A program made the position numbers and the translations under genes. Source: Lantana camara (Eukaryota; Streptophyta; Magnoliopsida; Lamiales; Verbenaceae). From it: 64,000 bases of DNA. The notes under the pieces were generated by a model. That model had not been told where the DNA came from, made no database searches, and saw only the letters and a list, made by a program, of their open reading frames with translations. Location of the stretch: contig CM074862.1 in assembly GCA_037501455.1 (NCBI GenBank), positions 52,793,501 through 52,857,500 of the forward strand. Direction: 5' to 3'. Shown here piece after piece: positions 46,515 through 58,166 of the stretch. The first letter of the stretch is position 1; the number at the start of each line of letters is the position of its first letter.

Positions 46515-49500
46515 TGTAGCACCCCGCACGTGAAGCGCCACATCCCCCGCACTAAGGCTCAACACGAGTAACGAAATAGTAAATCCGCACCCGTATCAAA
46601 TCCTAGCAAACGGGAGACAAACATAAAAACCCTCCTAAGCTAGGCGGAACTAGACCCTGCAATGATAACCAATCAACAAAATATATTGCATAGCAAAGCC
46701 AAAGTTCAATCATACAAACCATAAACGGAATTTGGCTCTTCAGGCCTCTTTTAAATCATAGCAAAACCCAGTAAGGTCAATTCAATAACAGTTACATAAA
46801 TATTCAAGTTCGGAACTACAGAATCGAATCAAACATAAATCAAATACATGAGTGAGTGCAAAGACTCTCCTAACCTAACTCGACCAACTTAAAGACTCCA
46901 AACACCTCCGCCTAGCTCGAAACTCCAAAGCCAAACCTGCACACTAAAGTGTTGGGGAGGGAGAGGGTCAGTCTCTAGAAGACTGAGTGAGCAGGAGCGA
47001 TACATATATATAAAACATGCACATGCAAGTCATAAATCCCGAGCAAGGTTTTATTTGAATTTAGTTCCCAAAAAGGGCAAGAAAATAGATAAACAATGCT
47101 CGACTTTTACGACTAATTCATGTTGAATTCATTACATTCATAAATCATACATAAATATAAGGCTCGGCGAGTGAGCGTGCACAATCTCCATCCAAACTCC
47201 GACCGTGTACATAAATATCAATAATATATTGATTAGGCGATCATGCAATATATCATAATACATGCGGACCATAAATCATATCATAAATATATGCGTTTGG
47301 GCAATCCGTGTCCCGGCCTTCCCGCACGGTGCATAATTCTAACAAAACATATACATAAGAAGAGGCATAAATCCTAACCAACCTTCTTCCTCCGGGTGGT
47401 GGACGGGCTTGCAAGACCCGGCCACCGGTTTATACATGGGCCAATGGGGGTACATGAATTCCCCAAAGGCACTCAGCTCCCATTCCCCGCTAAACCTCCT
47501 AGCGAGGGCCGGTATCACCGTAGTTGGTTGGGACTAGTATATGGGATCCCCGTCAGCCCTTGCTTCCTCGGTTAGCCACATATACTAAGTCCCGGGGCCC
47601 GTTCAATCATAAATCAGAAATGTGACTCGCCAAAACATTCAATTCATAAGTACATAACATAATTCATAAATACATATCATAATTCATAAGTACATAACAT
47701 AATTCATAAATACCTTACCGTGTAATTGGGCATATGCTATATATGTACCTCTCCGTGTCATCCTATTCTGTAGCTAGCATGAAGATACACGGTTTGGAGC
47801 ACAGCCTCATTACAAGACCATTTTTAAGTTTATATACGCTCATACGCATAATTCAGAAGGATTTACTCGATAACTTCATTTGAAAATCATATATATATAA
47901 TCATAAGGTTTTGGCCAAAGCTTTTCACATAAGGGTTGTAGGGTTTGTTACATAGCTAAAACAAAAACCACCCTCACCTGAACCGTGAAGAAACAAGGAA
48001 CGAGTACCAAGTGCTCGAAGGATCAAGATCTCTCCACGCTGGAGATAAACTGAACAAAGACAACAAGACGTGTTCGTGAGACTCAAGACTCTTAATGAAC
48101 CATATATGACGTACGGCAATGCACAAGCATGATATGAAGGCATAAAGATCATATTAAGTCATGAAAATCATATAACCAATTCATTCACTTGTTCAATCAT
48201 AAATCATTCAAATTCTTCAATTCATATGTCCAATCAATTTATTTCAAGAACTCAAATAGGAGCATAGAACATATTCAAGCTCTCCCAACAAGCTACTATA
48301 TACCTCATATTACATAAGATAGCATATTTCCAAGGTTTGACAACAAGAAGAAATCATATGATATGGAAAATAAGTTATGCGATTCATAAACGACATATAA
48401 ACACACATAAACGGCATTACGTAAAAGCATGCCTATAACACATCCAAAAGCCATGAAATTACACCATATTACTCCTAACATATAGTAAAACAAGTTCATA
48501 GTTCAACACAAAAGGAGATAAAGTCATTCAAGAGGTGAAACAAATCAAAACCCTAAAAGGAAGCAACACGGACTGCACAGGGGAAGGGACACGGGGGTGT
48601 CACCATCCCTAGCCAAACTGAGCCACGGGTGTGGCTCAGTACAGAGCTTCCCAGAAGGTGTGACACGCCCGTGTCTCACTCTTATGAGTAAATGAGACAC
48701 GGGGGTGTCACGGTACAGAACTTGGGGCGTTCACAGAGTTTTCCGGTAAAACTGAACTCATACCAAATCAATCCAAAAACATACCAAATGAACTCCAAAT
48801 GCTCTGAAACTTAATATACAACATATTTAGCATGTTATGAACATTTTTCATTTAGAGTGTAAAGGCTAAATCACACGTTAAGATCATCGAATCCATGCAA
48901 CAAAACTGGGTCGCCAAAATCGCACATATGAACCCTAATGATTCTATCATGCCTTGATCAAGTACTTAGGGCTTGAATTAGGATCTGAAACTTTGGGGAA
49001 TGCATGCTAACATACTAAACAACTTATATACATCATATATATGCAAAATGGTACAATTTAAAGCACATTAGAATGACCAACAAGTTACCAAACACAACAG
49101 CAACAATTCTGTCAAAGATCATGCATAAGAACAGGCCATGTACTTCGGTTTTGAGGCTTCAAATGGAACCAAATACTTAAATCATTAATGTTAACATATA
49201 GAGCAATAAGTTTACATCAACTCCATTCATTTTCACACGAAATGGACACCATTTGATCAAGCAACAACACAAAATTTCACACAGCAGTTCGAAAACAGGG
49301 GAAGTAGTTTGATCATCAAGTTTGGAGTTCCATATCTCATAATTTCACAAAAGGGTCAAGAGATAAAATCCTCCTAATATCATATACTATCAGTGAGGAA
49401 AGAAATGGGTCAAGAAACAAGTTCATATAATCATTTACAAGCAAGGAAATTAGCTACCCAACCAAACAAGATCATAAGAGCAAATTTCCCCAAAAACCCT

Positions 49501-50533
49501 ATTCATGCTCTTAGCCCAAACCCTAACCAAATCTGATCCAAATCATGATGTAAGGAGATGAAATCAAGTATAATAGAGTAGAGAAGACATAAATATTCAT
49601 ACCTTGAAGATTTGGTGAAGGAAGATGGTGATTTGAGCTCCAAAATCACAAGGATGGCCAAGGTTTTCCTCTCTTCTCCTCTTCTTCTCTCTCTCGTTCA
49701 GTTGCTGCAGAAAAGTGAGGGTTTGGTTCGGTTTTTGCAGCTTAAAGGGAAGAGAAAGGGCTTAACTGAAGGTAGATAAGTCATGGTTAAGGTATGGTTA
49801 GGTTAAGGGGTGTTATGGGGTCCCACCATGAAGACTAGTCAACAAAAGGAGTTCTTCTTGCACGAGTTGCTCGTTACGGTTGGATTTCGGAGGTCTTAAT
49901 GATCTCAAAAAGGTATGAGGCTTGTTCCATTGTCTCCGGATCGTCGATACAAAGGCAACGGAGGTGTCGGAATTCGAATCCGAATTCCCGAGCTCAAGAT
50001 ATCACGCACGGAACCAAGGGTGCGCTAATTGCTCGTTAGCCCCCGATTTGGTTCCACAATCAAAATTAAATTCATAAACACGTCAAATGAATCCGAAAAC
50101 ATAAACCGAGCACATAGGCATGTTCATAACACACATATATACGACATACTAAATTTCCATACCAATCCGATATCATTACATATATGAACGAAGCACAATT
50201 AGAACACTCATGCGCATGAACGAATTCATATTGTTATAAATAATTTACTAAAACTTAAATTCCATATTAATTAAATTAAAACCAACTAATAACATGTTGA
50301 AATTAATTAACGAAATTACCGAAACAGTTAAGGTAACGTGAAACCTTAATTAAGAAATTAAACACTAAGTATCAAAGTAAAATAGAATGAATTAAATTAA
50401 AATAGAAATAGTTTATAGTTTGAATCAAATATAAACATTTATAAACAATTAATCATATAATTAAATAATTAAATCGCGCAATTTATAAACAATTACACCA
50501 CATTATTTAAAACTGAAAAACTGGGGCGTTACA
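46515..50533 (-). repeat. 3' LTR of element H (4019 bp)
   Basis: Plus strand TGTAGCACCCC...GGGGCGTTACA. It contains the CAGTCT/AGACTG stem (46969-46985), the CTTGCAA-loop stem (about 47395-47426) and the palindrome array (48586-48713). Confidence 0.95.
48586..48713. repeat. GACAC/GTGTC palindrome array, left LTR of H
   Basis: Four units: GGGACACGGGGGTGTCACC (48586), TGAGCCACGGGTGTGGCTCA (48619), a GTGACACGCCCGTGTCTCAC-like unit (48658) and TGAGACACGGGGGTGTCACG (48693). The second unit has C/G where others have A/T in both arms. Confidence 0.9.
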
Positions 50534-50548
50534 ATCTCTCCCCCTTAA
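50534..50548 (-). other. Polypurine tract of element H
   Basis: The minus strand reads TTAAGGGGGAGAGAT directly before the 3' LTR start at 50533. Confidence 0.85.
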
Positions 50549-50550
50549 AA

Positions 50551-50569
50551 AGAATCCGTCCTCGGATTC
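50551..50569 (-). other. Pre-PPT inverted repeat of element H (AGGA loop)
   Basis: GAATCCG-TCCT-CGGATTC on the plus strand (50552-50569). It is the same stem length, loop and position as in element A, with the T/A pair next to the loop replaced by C/G. Confidence 0.8.
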
Positions 50570-50593
50570 AAAACACGCTTGAAATCAAACAAT

Positions 50594-50754
50594 GAGAGAT
50601 TCCCCGTCTCTCACAAACAACGAGGAGAGAGCCCCGTCTCTCGAGCAGCAATGAGAGAACCCCGTCTCTCCAACAACAATGAGAGAACCCCGTCTCTCGC
50701 AAACAAAGAGAGTACCCCGTCTCTCAAACAAAAATAAGAGAATCCCCGTCTCTT
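50594..50754. repeat. Hairpin array of element H 3' UTR (6 units, 27-31 bp period)
   Basis: Units start at 50594, 50625, 50653, 50681, 50708 and 50736. Consensus GAGAGAACCCCGTCTCTC; the last unit has AAGAGA/TCTCTT arms, a paired change. The spacers (AACAACAAT, AAACAAA and similar) are A/C-rich and not conserved. Confidence 0.92.
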
Positions 50755-53667
50755 AACCGAAAATAAAGCAAGGAAGTCTCCAATACTCCCAAGCAACTCA
50801 CGCAAAACCAAATTTAAAATCACGTAAGGCACCCAAAGCAAGTAATAAATGTCGCCCACATTAATTTCCAATTATTCCAAGTAATTTAACACAATACAAG
50901 ATTAAAGCACCTAACATAAAAATTATATAAGTTAAAATTGCATGGATGCATGTATCATGAATGCTATAAGTACCGTTCACCGAAGTTTCAAAGTTTAGAA
51001 CTGAGAGTTGTCGTTGTCCAGTGTAGGATCTATCCTGAAGATAGCTCAGTGGTCAGCTTGTCTTGAACCTCTTCAAGGTTCCTCGGTGAAGCTATTGATA
51101 AATCCTTTAAGGATCATACTCTTGGATCCGTTCTGACTTGTACTATTTCCAGTCTTCACCATTTCCCACAATCTTCGTTCGACCATCCAATTCTTTTTAA
51201 TTAACCGAGCTTGACCTCCCCGAATATCCTTAGACCATCTGTCTCAATGTTAGATCCATAGCTACTATCTTACTAATATCAGAGTTTAAAATATCCTCAA
51301 GAATAACTACCCCTGACCACCCTGACGATTCAATCCCTACCTAGAGGTATTCGTCATTAGGATCTACCTTAACACGAATCCTTTTCCATCTTCCGTTCCT
51401 GGTATCCATTCATTCCCTTTGACCCCTTAGGGTTATATTTGGCATCTAGCTCCACATTTCTTGAATCGAAGATAAAATGTTCTTGATGCGTTTTGAAGTT
51501 TGATGTAAATCCTCCAATGATCATCTTTTCCGGTTTGGTTTCTTCGTGGATTTCCTTCCGGATCACCTTTGATAGAACCGATAACTTAATAATGTTGTCT
51601 CGGATCCCTTAATACTTCTATTAAATAAATCTTGGTCGACAATATCCCCTCATATAATAAATTGATCCAATTTTTCTTTAGTTAATTCCATCTTAGGAGG
51701 TCACATAAACTTCCATATAATTTCATCACTCCCAATTCGGAATTCCAGGCATAGAGTCGTTCAGTAAACTTTCTTCTTTATATCTCGAAAAATCTTTCCC
51801 CAAATTTGGCATCGTCACTTCTCTCTTAACAACTTAACCATTACCATCCTCTTATTCATTTCCAATGGCCACCATTAGGATTTCCGGATTCTCCTTAATT
51901 TGCATCCCCGTTGTTGCTATTGACATATTTATTCGAGCATTACTTCCATCTTCCATTTTATCTCTCGGTCATGCTCTCCCCCTTAAAATTTTCTCTCCCG
52001 GTTGAACTCCATTGATTCTTCTTTTATCGAAATTCTTGATGAGTAAATCCCATTAGGTGAAGTTTAACTGATATAGAAATCAAGGATTTGACCTTTCAAC
52101 TCTTTCCCCAGTTCTCTTGATGTTCAAAACTCTTTCTGAATTCTTGTTTACGTTAACCTATCCCTCAATGGAAGTTCTTATTTCCCAAATTCACCTTCCT
52201 CATAACTCAGATGCGGCTCAGTTGTACTGCTACTTGATAGTTGAAGCGGAAGGACTTCCTATCGAGGAAACACTAAAATGCATGCTGGGTTAAAATGACC
52301 ATGCATGGGTCACGTTTACATCAAGCAATTATACAATACCTTAGCGCAACAAAACCAATTAGAAATGCACGAATAACATAAGATCAAGAGAATAAATAAT
52401 TAATGCAAAATATGATGCACGTGCTATGAATGCTTTGGAACCTGTCACCAATGGGGTAAGTAGTTAGCTCGACAGCTTTTCCTTGCTACTCCAAGTCCCG
52501 CGGTTACTTTGACTTGGTAATTATTCCTTGCCTTTCCCACGGTCTTCGAGATGCCCATGCATCTTTATAAATCAACTTGTATCTTCCACTTCCAAGGAGT
52601 TAGCATCCAATCTATTCTCTAAATTCGACCTTTACTTCCAATCGTCGTCTCAATCAAGAATCCCGCACTTACCCTTTCGAAAGTTCAATTCACATCCCAC
52701 TGCTTACATTTGAGCGCATGATTTCCTTGCAAGGAGTGGTTGCCTTTCTTTACCGTTTCCATTTGTTGCTTCATATCTTCCATTTCAACTTCACAACATG
52801 ACAATTCAGCTTGGTCTTGGAAAAACAAGCTCATCTCCCACTCAACACCTTGCTCAAGATTACCGTGACTATTGTTTATGAGTTTCCCATCACGATCGAA
52901 ATCCAAAGCACCCAAGTCCAACTCTTCCCGGTCTTAACTTCGATAGACTTGATTCCAATTCACTAGGCTTAATCAGAAATCCTTCTTGTCGAGCCCAGGT
53001 ACGCAGCTCCTACCGGACCCATTTTATCTTAGTCTCTCCTAATTATTGAGACCTCTTCAACGATCTCATCCGGGATCAAAATATCTTCAAGGCTCGTTCA
53101 CTTCATTCTTTAGGTTGACAGATCTTGCTGAATCCAATTAAAACACTCCAAGTAGCAGATTCTCATAATTTAGTCTTTTGAGTCCCAACAATCCCATGAT
53201 TAACTCCTATTCCGATTTCACCAAATGTCTCTCTGCCATCGCATCTCTAGATTCAATCTTCCCATTCCGAATCCTCATCCTTGACTCTAGCTCCATTTGG
53301 GAAGTCTCACATCTCTAATTCTCTACATTCTTCCCAGAGTATCCTGCCCATCTTCCATGTCTCAGAAAAGTTTGCAATCGATCTTTTTTATCGTCGAACT
53401 TGACCGTGGTTTGATATTATCTCCGTAACCTATAAATCATAGCTTACTTCAAGAATAGATGCATGCGATTAGTGCATGCTCATGACACATTTTCAACAAT
53501 TAATGCAAGGATCCTTAGGTAATTGCAACAGATAGTCTAGCAAAATTCAAAAAGGAAAGCCAAATTCATGTTCAAGATCAATGCAATGCACACATTGTCA
53601 TATAGTCCCTAAGCCGTACGACCTAGACTGACTCACACACGACACGAGAACACCGGTTTTGCAACCG
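50755..53667 (-). other. Non-coding interior of element H
   Basis: About 2.9 kb without gag or pol. Two short minus-strand frames are visible: 51369-51566 (65 aa, Lys/Glu-rich) and 52685-52921 (78 aa, with a possible coiled coil MEDMKQQMETVKKGNH). The second lies where element A has its pre-gag ORF relative to the primer site, but I see no convincing sequence match. No other structure recognised. Confidence 0.6.
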
Positions 53668-53680
53668 GGCTCTGATACCA
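53668..53680 (-). other. Primer-binding site of element H
   Basis: The minus strand reads TGGTATCAGAGCC, eight bases inside the 5' LTR end at 53689; tRNA-iMet type, as in element A. Confidence 0.93.
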
Positions 53681-53688
53681 CTTAGGGA

Positions 53689-56600
53689 TGTAGCACCCCG
53701 CACGTGAGGCGCCACATCCCCCGCACTAAGGCTCAACACGAGTAACGAAATAGTAAATCCGCACCCGTATCAAACCCTAGCGAACGGGAGACAAACATAA
53801 AAACCCTCCTAAGCTAGGCGGAACTAGACCCTGCAATGATAACCAATCAACAAAATATATTGCATAGCAAAGCCAAAGTTCAATCATACAAACCATAAAC
53901 GGAATTTGGCTCTTCAGGCCTCTTTTAAATCATAGCAAAACCCAGTAAGGTCAATTCAATAACAGTTACATAAATATTCAAGTTCGGAACTACAGAATCG
54001 AATCAAACATAAATCAAATACATGAGTGAGTGCAAAGACTCTCCTAACCTAACTCGACCAACTTAAAGACTCCAAACACCTCCGCCTAGCTCGAAACTCC
54101 AAAGCCAAACCTGCACACTAAAGTGTTGGGGAGGGAGAGGGTCAGTCTCTAGAAGACTGAGTGAGCAGGAGCGATACATATATATAAAACATGCACATGC
54201 AAGTCATAAATCCCGAGCAAGGTTTTATTTGAATTTAGTTCCCAAAAAGGGCAAGAAAATAGATAAACAATGCTCGACTTTTACGACTAATTCATATTAA
54301 ATTCATTACATTCATAAATCATACATAAATATAAGGCTCGGCGAGTGAGCGTGCACAATCTCCATCCAAACTCCGACCGTGTACATAAATATCAATAATA
54401 TATTGATTAGGCGATCATGCAACATATCATAATACATGCGGACCATAAATCATATCATAAATATATGCGTTTGGGCAATCCGTGTCCCGGCCTTCCCGCA
54501 CGGTACATAATTCTAACAAAACATATACATAAGAAGAGGCATAAATCCTAACCAACCTTCTTCCTCCGGGTGGTGGACGGGCTTGCAAGACCCGGCCACC
54601 GGTTTATACATGGGCCAATGGGGGTACATGAATTCCCCAAAGGCACTCAGCTCCCATTCCCCGCTAAACCTCCTAGCGAGGGCCGGTATCACCGTAGTTG
54701 GTTGGGACTAGTATATGGGATCCCCGTCAGCCCTTGCTTCCTCGGTTAGCCACATATACTAAGTCCCGGGGCCCGTTCAATCATAAATCAGAAATGTGAC
54801 TCGCCAAAACATTCAATTCATAAGTACATAACATAATTCATAAATACATATCATAATTCATAAGTACATAACATAATTCATAAATACCTTACCGTGTAAT
54901 TCGGCATATGCTATATACGTACCTCTCCGTGTCATCCTATTCCGTAGCTAGCATGAAGATACACTGTTTGGAGCACAGCCTCATTACAAGACCATTTTTA
55001 AGTTTATATACGCTCATACGCATAATTCAGAAGGATTTACTCCATAACTTCATTTGAAAATCATATATATATAATCATAAGGTTTTGGCCAAAGCTTTTC
55101 ACATAAGGGTTGTAGGGTTTGTTACATAGCTAAAACAAAAACCACCCTCACCTGAACCGTGAAGAAACAAGGAACGAGTACCAAGTGCTCGAAGGATCAA
55201 GATCTCTCCACCCTGGAGATAAACTGAACAAAGACAACAAGACGTGTTCGTGAGACTCAAGACTCTTAATGAACCATATATGACGCACGGCAATGCACAA
55301 GCATGATATGAAGGCATAAAGATCATATTAAGTCATGAAAATCATATAACCAATTCATTAACTTGTTCAATCATAAATCATTCAAATTCTTCAATTCATA
55401 TGTCCAATCAATTTATTTCAAGAACTCAAATAGGAGCATAGAACATATTCAAGCTCTCCCAACAAGCTACTATATACCTCATATTACATAAGATAGCATA
55501 TTTCCAAGGTTTGACAACAAGAAGAAATCATATGATATGGAAAATAAGTTATGCGATTCATAAACGACATATAAACACACATAAACGGCATTACATAAAA
55601 GCATGCCTATAACACATCCAAAAGCCATGAAATTACACCATATTACTCCTAACATATAGTAAAACAAGTTCATAGTTCAACATAAAAGGAGATAAAGTCA
55701 TTCAAGAGGTGAAACAAATCAAAACCCGAAAAGGAAGCAACACGGACTGCACAGGGGAAGGGACACGGGGGTGTCACCATCCCTAGCCAAACTGAGCCAC
55801 GGGCGTGGCTCAGTACAGAGCTGCCCAGAAGGTTTGACACGCCCGTGTCTCACTCTTATGAGTAAATGAGACACGGGGGTGTCACGGTACAGAACTTGGG
55901 GCGTTCACAGAGTTTTTCGGTAAAACTGAACTCATACCAAATCAATCCAAAAACATACCAAATGAACTCCAAATGCTCTGAAACTTAATATACAACATAT
56001 TTAGCATGTTATGAACATTTTTCATTTAGAGTCCAAAGGCTAAATCACACGTTAAGATCATCGAATCCATGCAACAAAACTGGGTCGCCAAAATCGCACA
56101 TATGAACCCTAATGATTCTATCATGCCTTGATCAAGTACTTAGGGCTTGAATTAGGATCTGAAACTTTGGGGAATGCATGCTAACATACTAAACAACTTA
56201 TATACATCATATATATGCAAAATGGTACAATTTAAAGCACATTAGAATGACCAACAAGTTACCAAACACAACAGCAACAATTCTGTCAAAGATCATGCAT
56301 AAGAACAGGCCATGTACTTCGGTTTGGAGGCTTCAAATGGAACCAAATACTTAAAGCATGAATGTTAACATATAGAGCAATAAGTGTACATCAACTCCAT
56401 GCATTCTCACACGAAATGGACACCATTTGATCAAGCAACAACACAAAATTTCACACAGCAGTTCGAAAACAGGGGAAGTAGTTTGATCATCAAGTTTGGA
56501 GTTCCATATCTCATAATTTCACAAAAGGGTCAAGAGATAAAATCCTCCTAATATCATATACTATCAGTTAGGAAAGAAATGGGTCAAGAAACAAGTTCAT

Positions 56601-57707
56601 ATAATCATTTACAAGCAAGGAAATTAGCTACCCAACCAAACAAGATCATAAGAGCAAATTTCCCCAAAAACCCTATTCATGCTCTTAGCCCAAACCCTAA
56701 CCAAATCTGATCCAAATCATGATGTAAGGAGATGAAATCAAGTATAATAGAGTATAGAAGACATAAATATTCATACCTTAAAGATTTGGTGAAGGAAGAT
56801 GGTGATTTGAGCTCCAAAATCACAAGGATGGCCAAGGTTTTCCTCTCTTCTCTTCTTCTTCTCTCTCTCGTTCAGTTGCTGCAGAAAAGTGAGGGTTTGG
56901 TTCGGTTTTTGCAGATTAAAGGGAAGAGAAAGGGCTTAACTCAAGATAGATAAGTCATGGTTAAGGTATGGTTAGGTTAAGGGGTGTTATGGGGTCCCAC
57001 CATGAAGACTAGTCAACAAAAGGAGTTCTTCTTGCACGAGTTGCTCGTTACGGTTGGATTTCGGAGGTCTTAATGATCTCAAAAAGGTATGAGGCTTGTT
57101 CCATTGTCTCCGGATCGTCGATACGAAGGCAACGGAGGTGTCAGAATTCGAATCCGAATTCCCGAGCTCAAGATATCACGCACGGAACCAAGGGTGCGCT
57201 AATTGCTCGTTAGCCCCCGATTTGGTTCCACAATCAAAATTAAATTCATAAACACGTCAAATGAATCCGAAAACATAAACCGAGCACATAGGCATGTTCA
57301 TAACACACATATATACGACATATTAAATTTCCATACCAATCCGATATCATTACATATATGAACGAAGCACAATTAGAACACTCATGCGCATGAACGAATT
57401 CATATTGTTATAAATAATTTACTAAAACTTAAATTCCATATTAATTAAATTAAAACCAACTAATAACATGTTGAAATTAATTAACGAAATTACCGAAACA
57501 GTTAAGGTAACGTGAAACCTTAATTAAGAAATTAAACACTAAGTATCAAAGTAAAATAGAATGAATTAAATTAAAATAGAAATAGTTTATAGTTTGAATC
57601 AAATATAAACATTTATAAACAATTAATCATATAATTAAATAATTAAATCGCGCAATTTATAAACAATTACACCACATTATTTAAAACTGAAAAACTGGGG
57701 TGTTACA
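53689..57707 (-). repeat. 5' LTR of element H (4019 bp)
   Basis: Same length as the 3' LTR and about 99% identical. It contains the CAGTCT/AGACTG stem (54143-54159) and the palindrome array (55760-55887). Its second palindrome reads TGAGCCACGGGCGTGGCTCA, perfectly self-complementary in the arms. Short frames at 55099-55326 and 55479-55673 recur at 47925-48152 and 48305-48499 simply because both LTRs contain them. Confidence 0.95.
55760..55887. repeat. GACAC/GTGTC palindrome array, right LTR of H
   Basis: Four units equivalent to those at 48586-48713, with a few substitutions, one of which improves pairing in the second unit (TGTGG to CGTGG). Confidence 0.9.
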
Positions 57708-57712
57708 AGCAG

Positions 57713-58166
57713 GGTCCGTAGGCTTCTCTTCTTCACTCTTTCTCACTCTCTTGTTAAGGTGAGGTTTTGTTCTTAGCTACTTAGAACCCATAATATCTCG
57801 TGTGACTATTTAAGCCAAAATGTAATATTTTTATGTATATCTTGGGAAATGACTAATTATGAAAAGTTTCAAATGTTTTCATGAAAATGTTTTGGCGAGA
57901 ATCATGCACATGTTATTGGACCTGGGAAAATATGTGAATGGAGTCAGGTACGGCATCGAGCCGTCAGATAAGCCATTGCATATAGTAACCTTTGAGAATA
58001 TCCTCGCGCGACTTAGGTTGCAGGGAGGCGGGATATTCTTGAGCCGGTGGTTAACCCATCGAAGGAGCGGGTAGGAGTCATGATCCCCTATCTTGATATT
58101 GTATCATGAGGTGGTTTGGGCCTTGCAAACCCTATAGCTCCTGGAGCGGCGAGCTACCACATCCCC
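57713..58166 (+). repeat. Tekay LTR G, right part
   Basis: Continues LTR G after element H (TTGTTAAGGTGAGG matches other plus-strand LTRs at this point). It includes a CTTGCAAACCC block near 58116. It is cut at 58166 by element I in opposite orientation; the rest of LTR G is not in the window. Confidence 0.75.

Larger units (their letters stand above)
46515..57707 (-). mobile_element. Element H: 11.2-kb non-autonomous Tekay-type retrotransposon (LARD-like)
   Basis: Complete minus-strand element: 5' LTR 53689-57707, primer site, 3155-bp internal region, polypurine tract and 3' LTR 46515-50533, with the AGCAG duplication. Each LTR is exactly 4019 bp, with roughly 40 substitutions between them by eye (about 1%). 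The internal region has no gag, protease, reverse transcriptase or integrase; the longest minus-strand frames are 65 and 78 codons. Long LTRs and a non-coding interior are the features of LARDs. Its LTR ends, conserved LTR stems, primer site and pre-PPT stem match the Tekay elements here, which presumably supplied its proteins. Confidence 0.93.

Noticed and set aside
47925..48152. Frame of 75 codons that recurs at 55099-55326
   Set aside because: The recurrence is due to the two LTRs of element H, not to a conserved gene.
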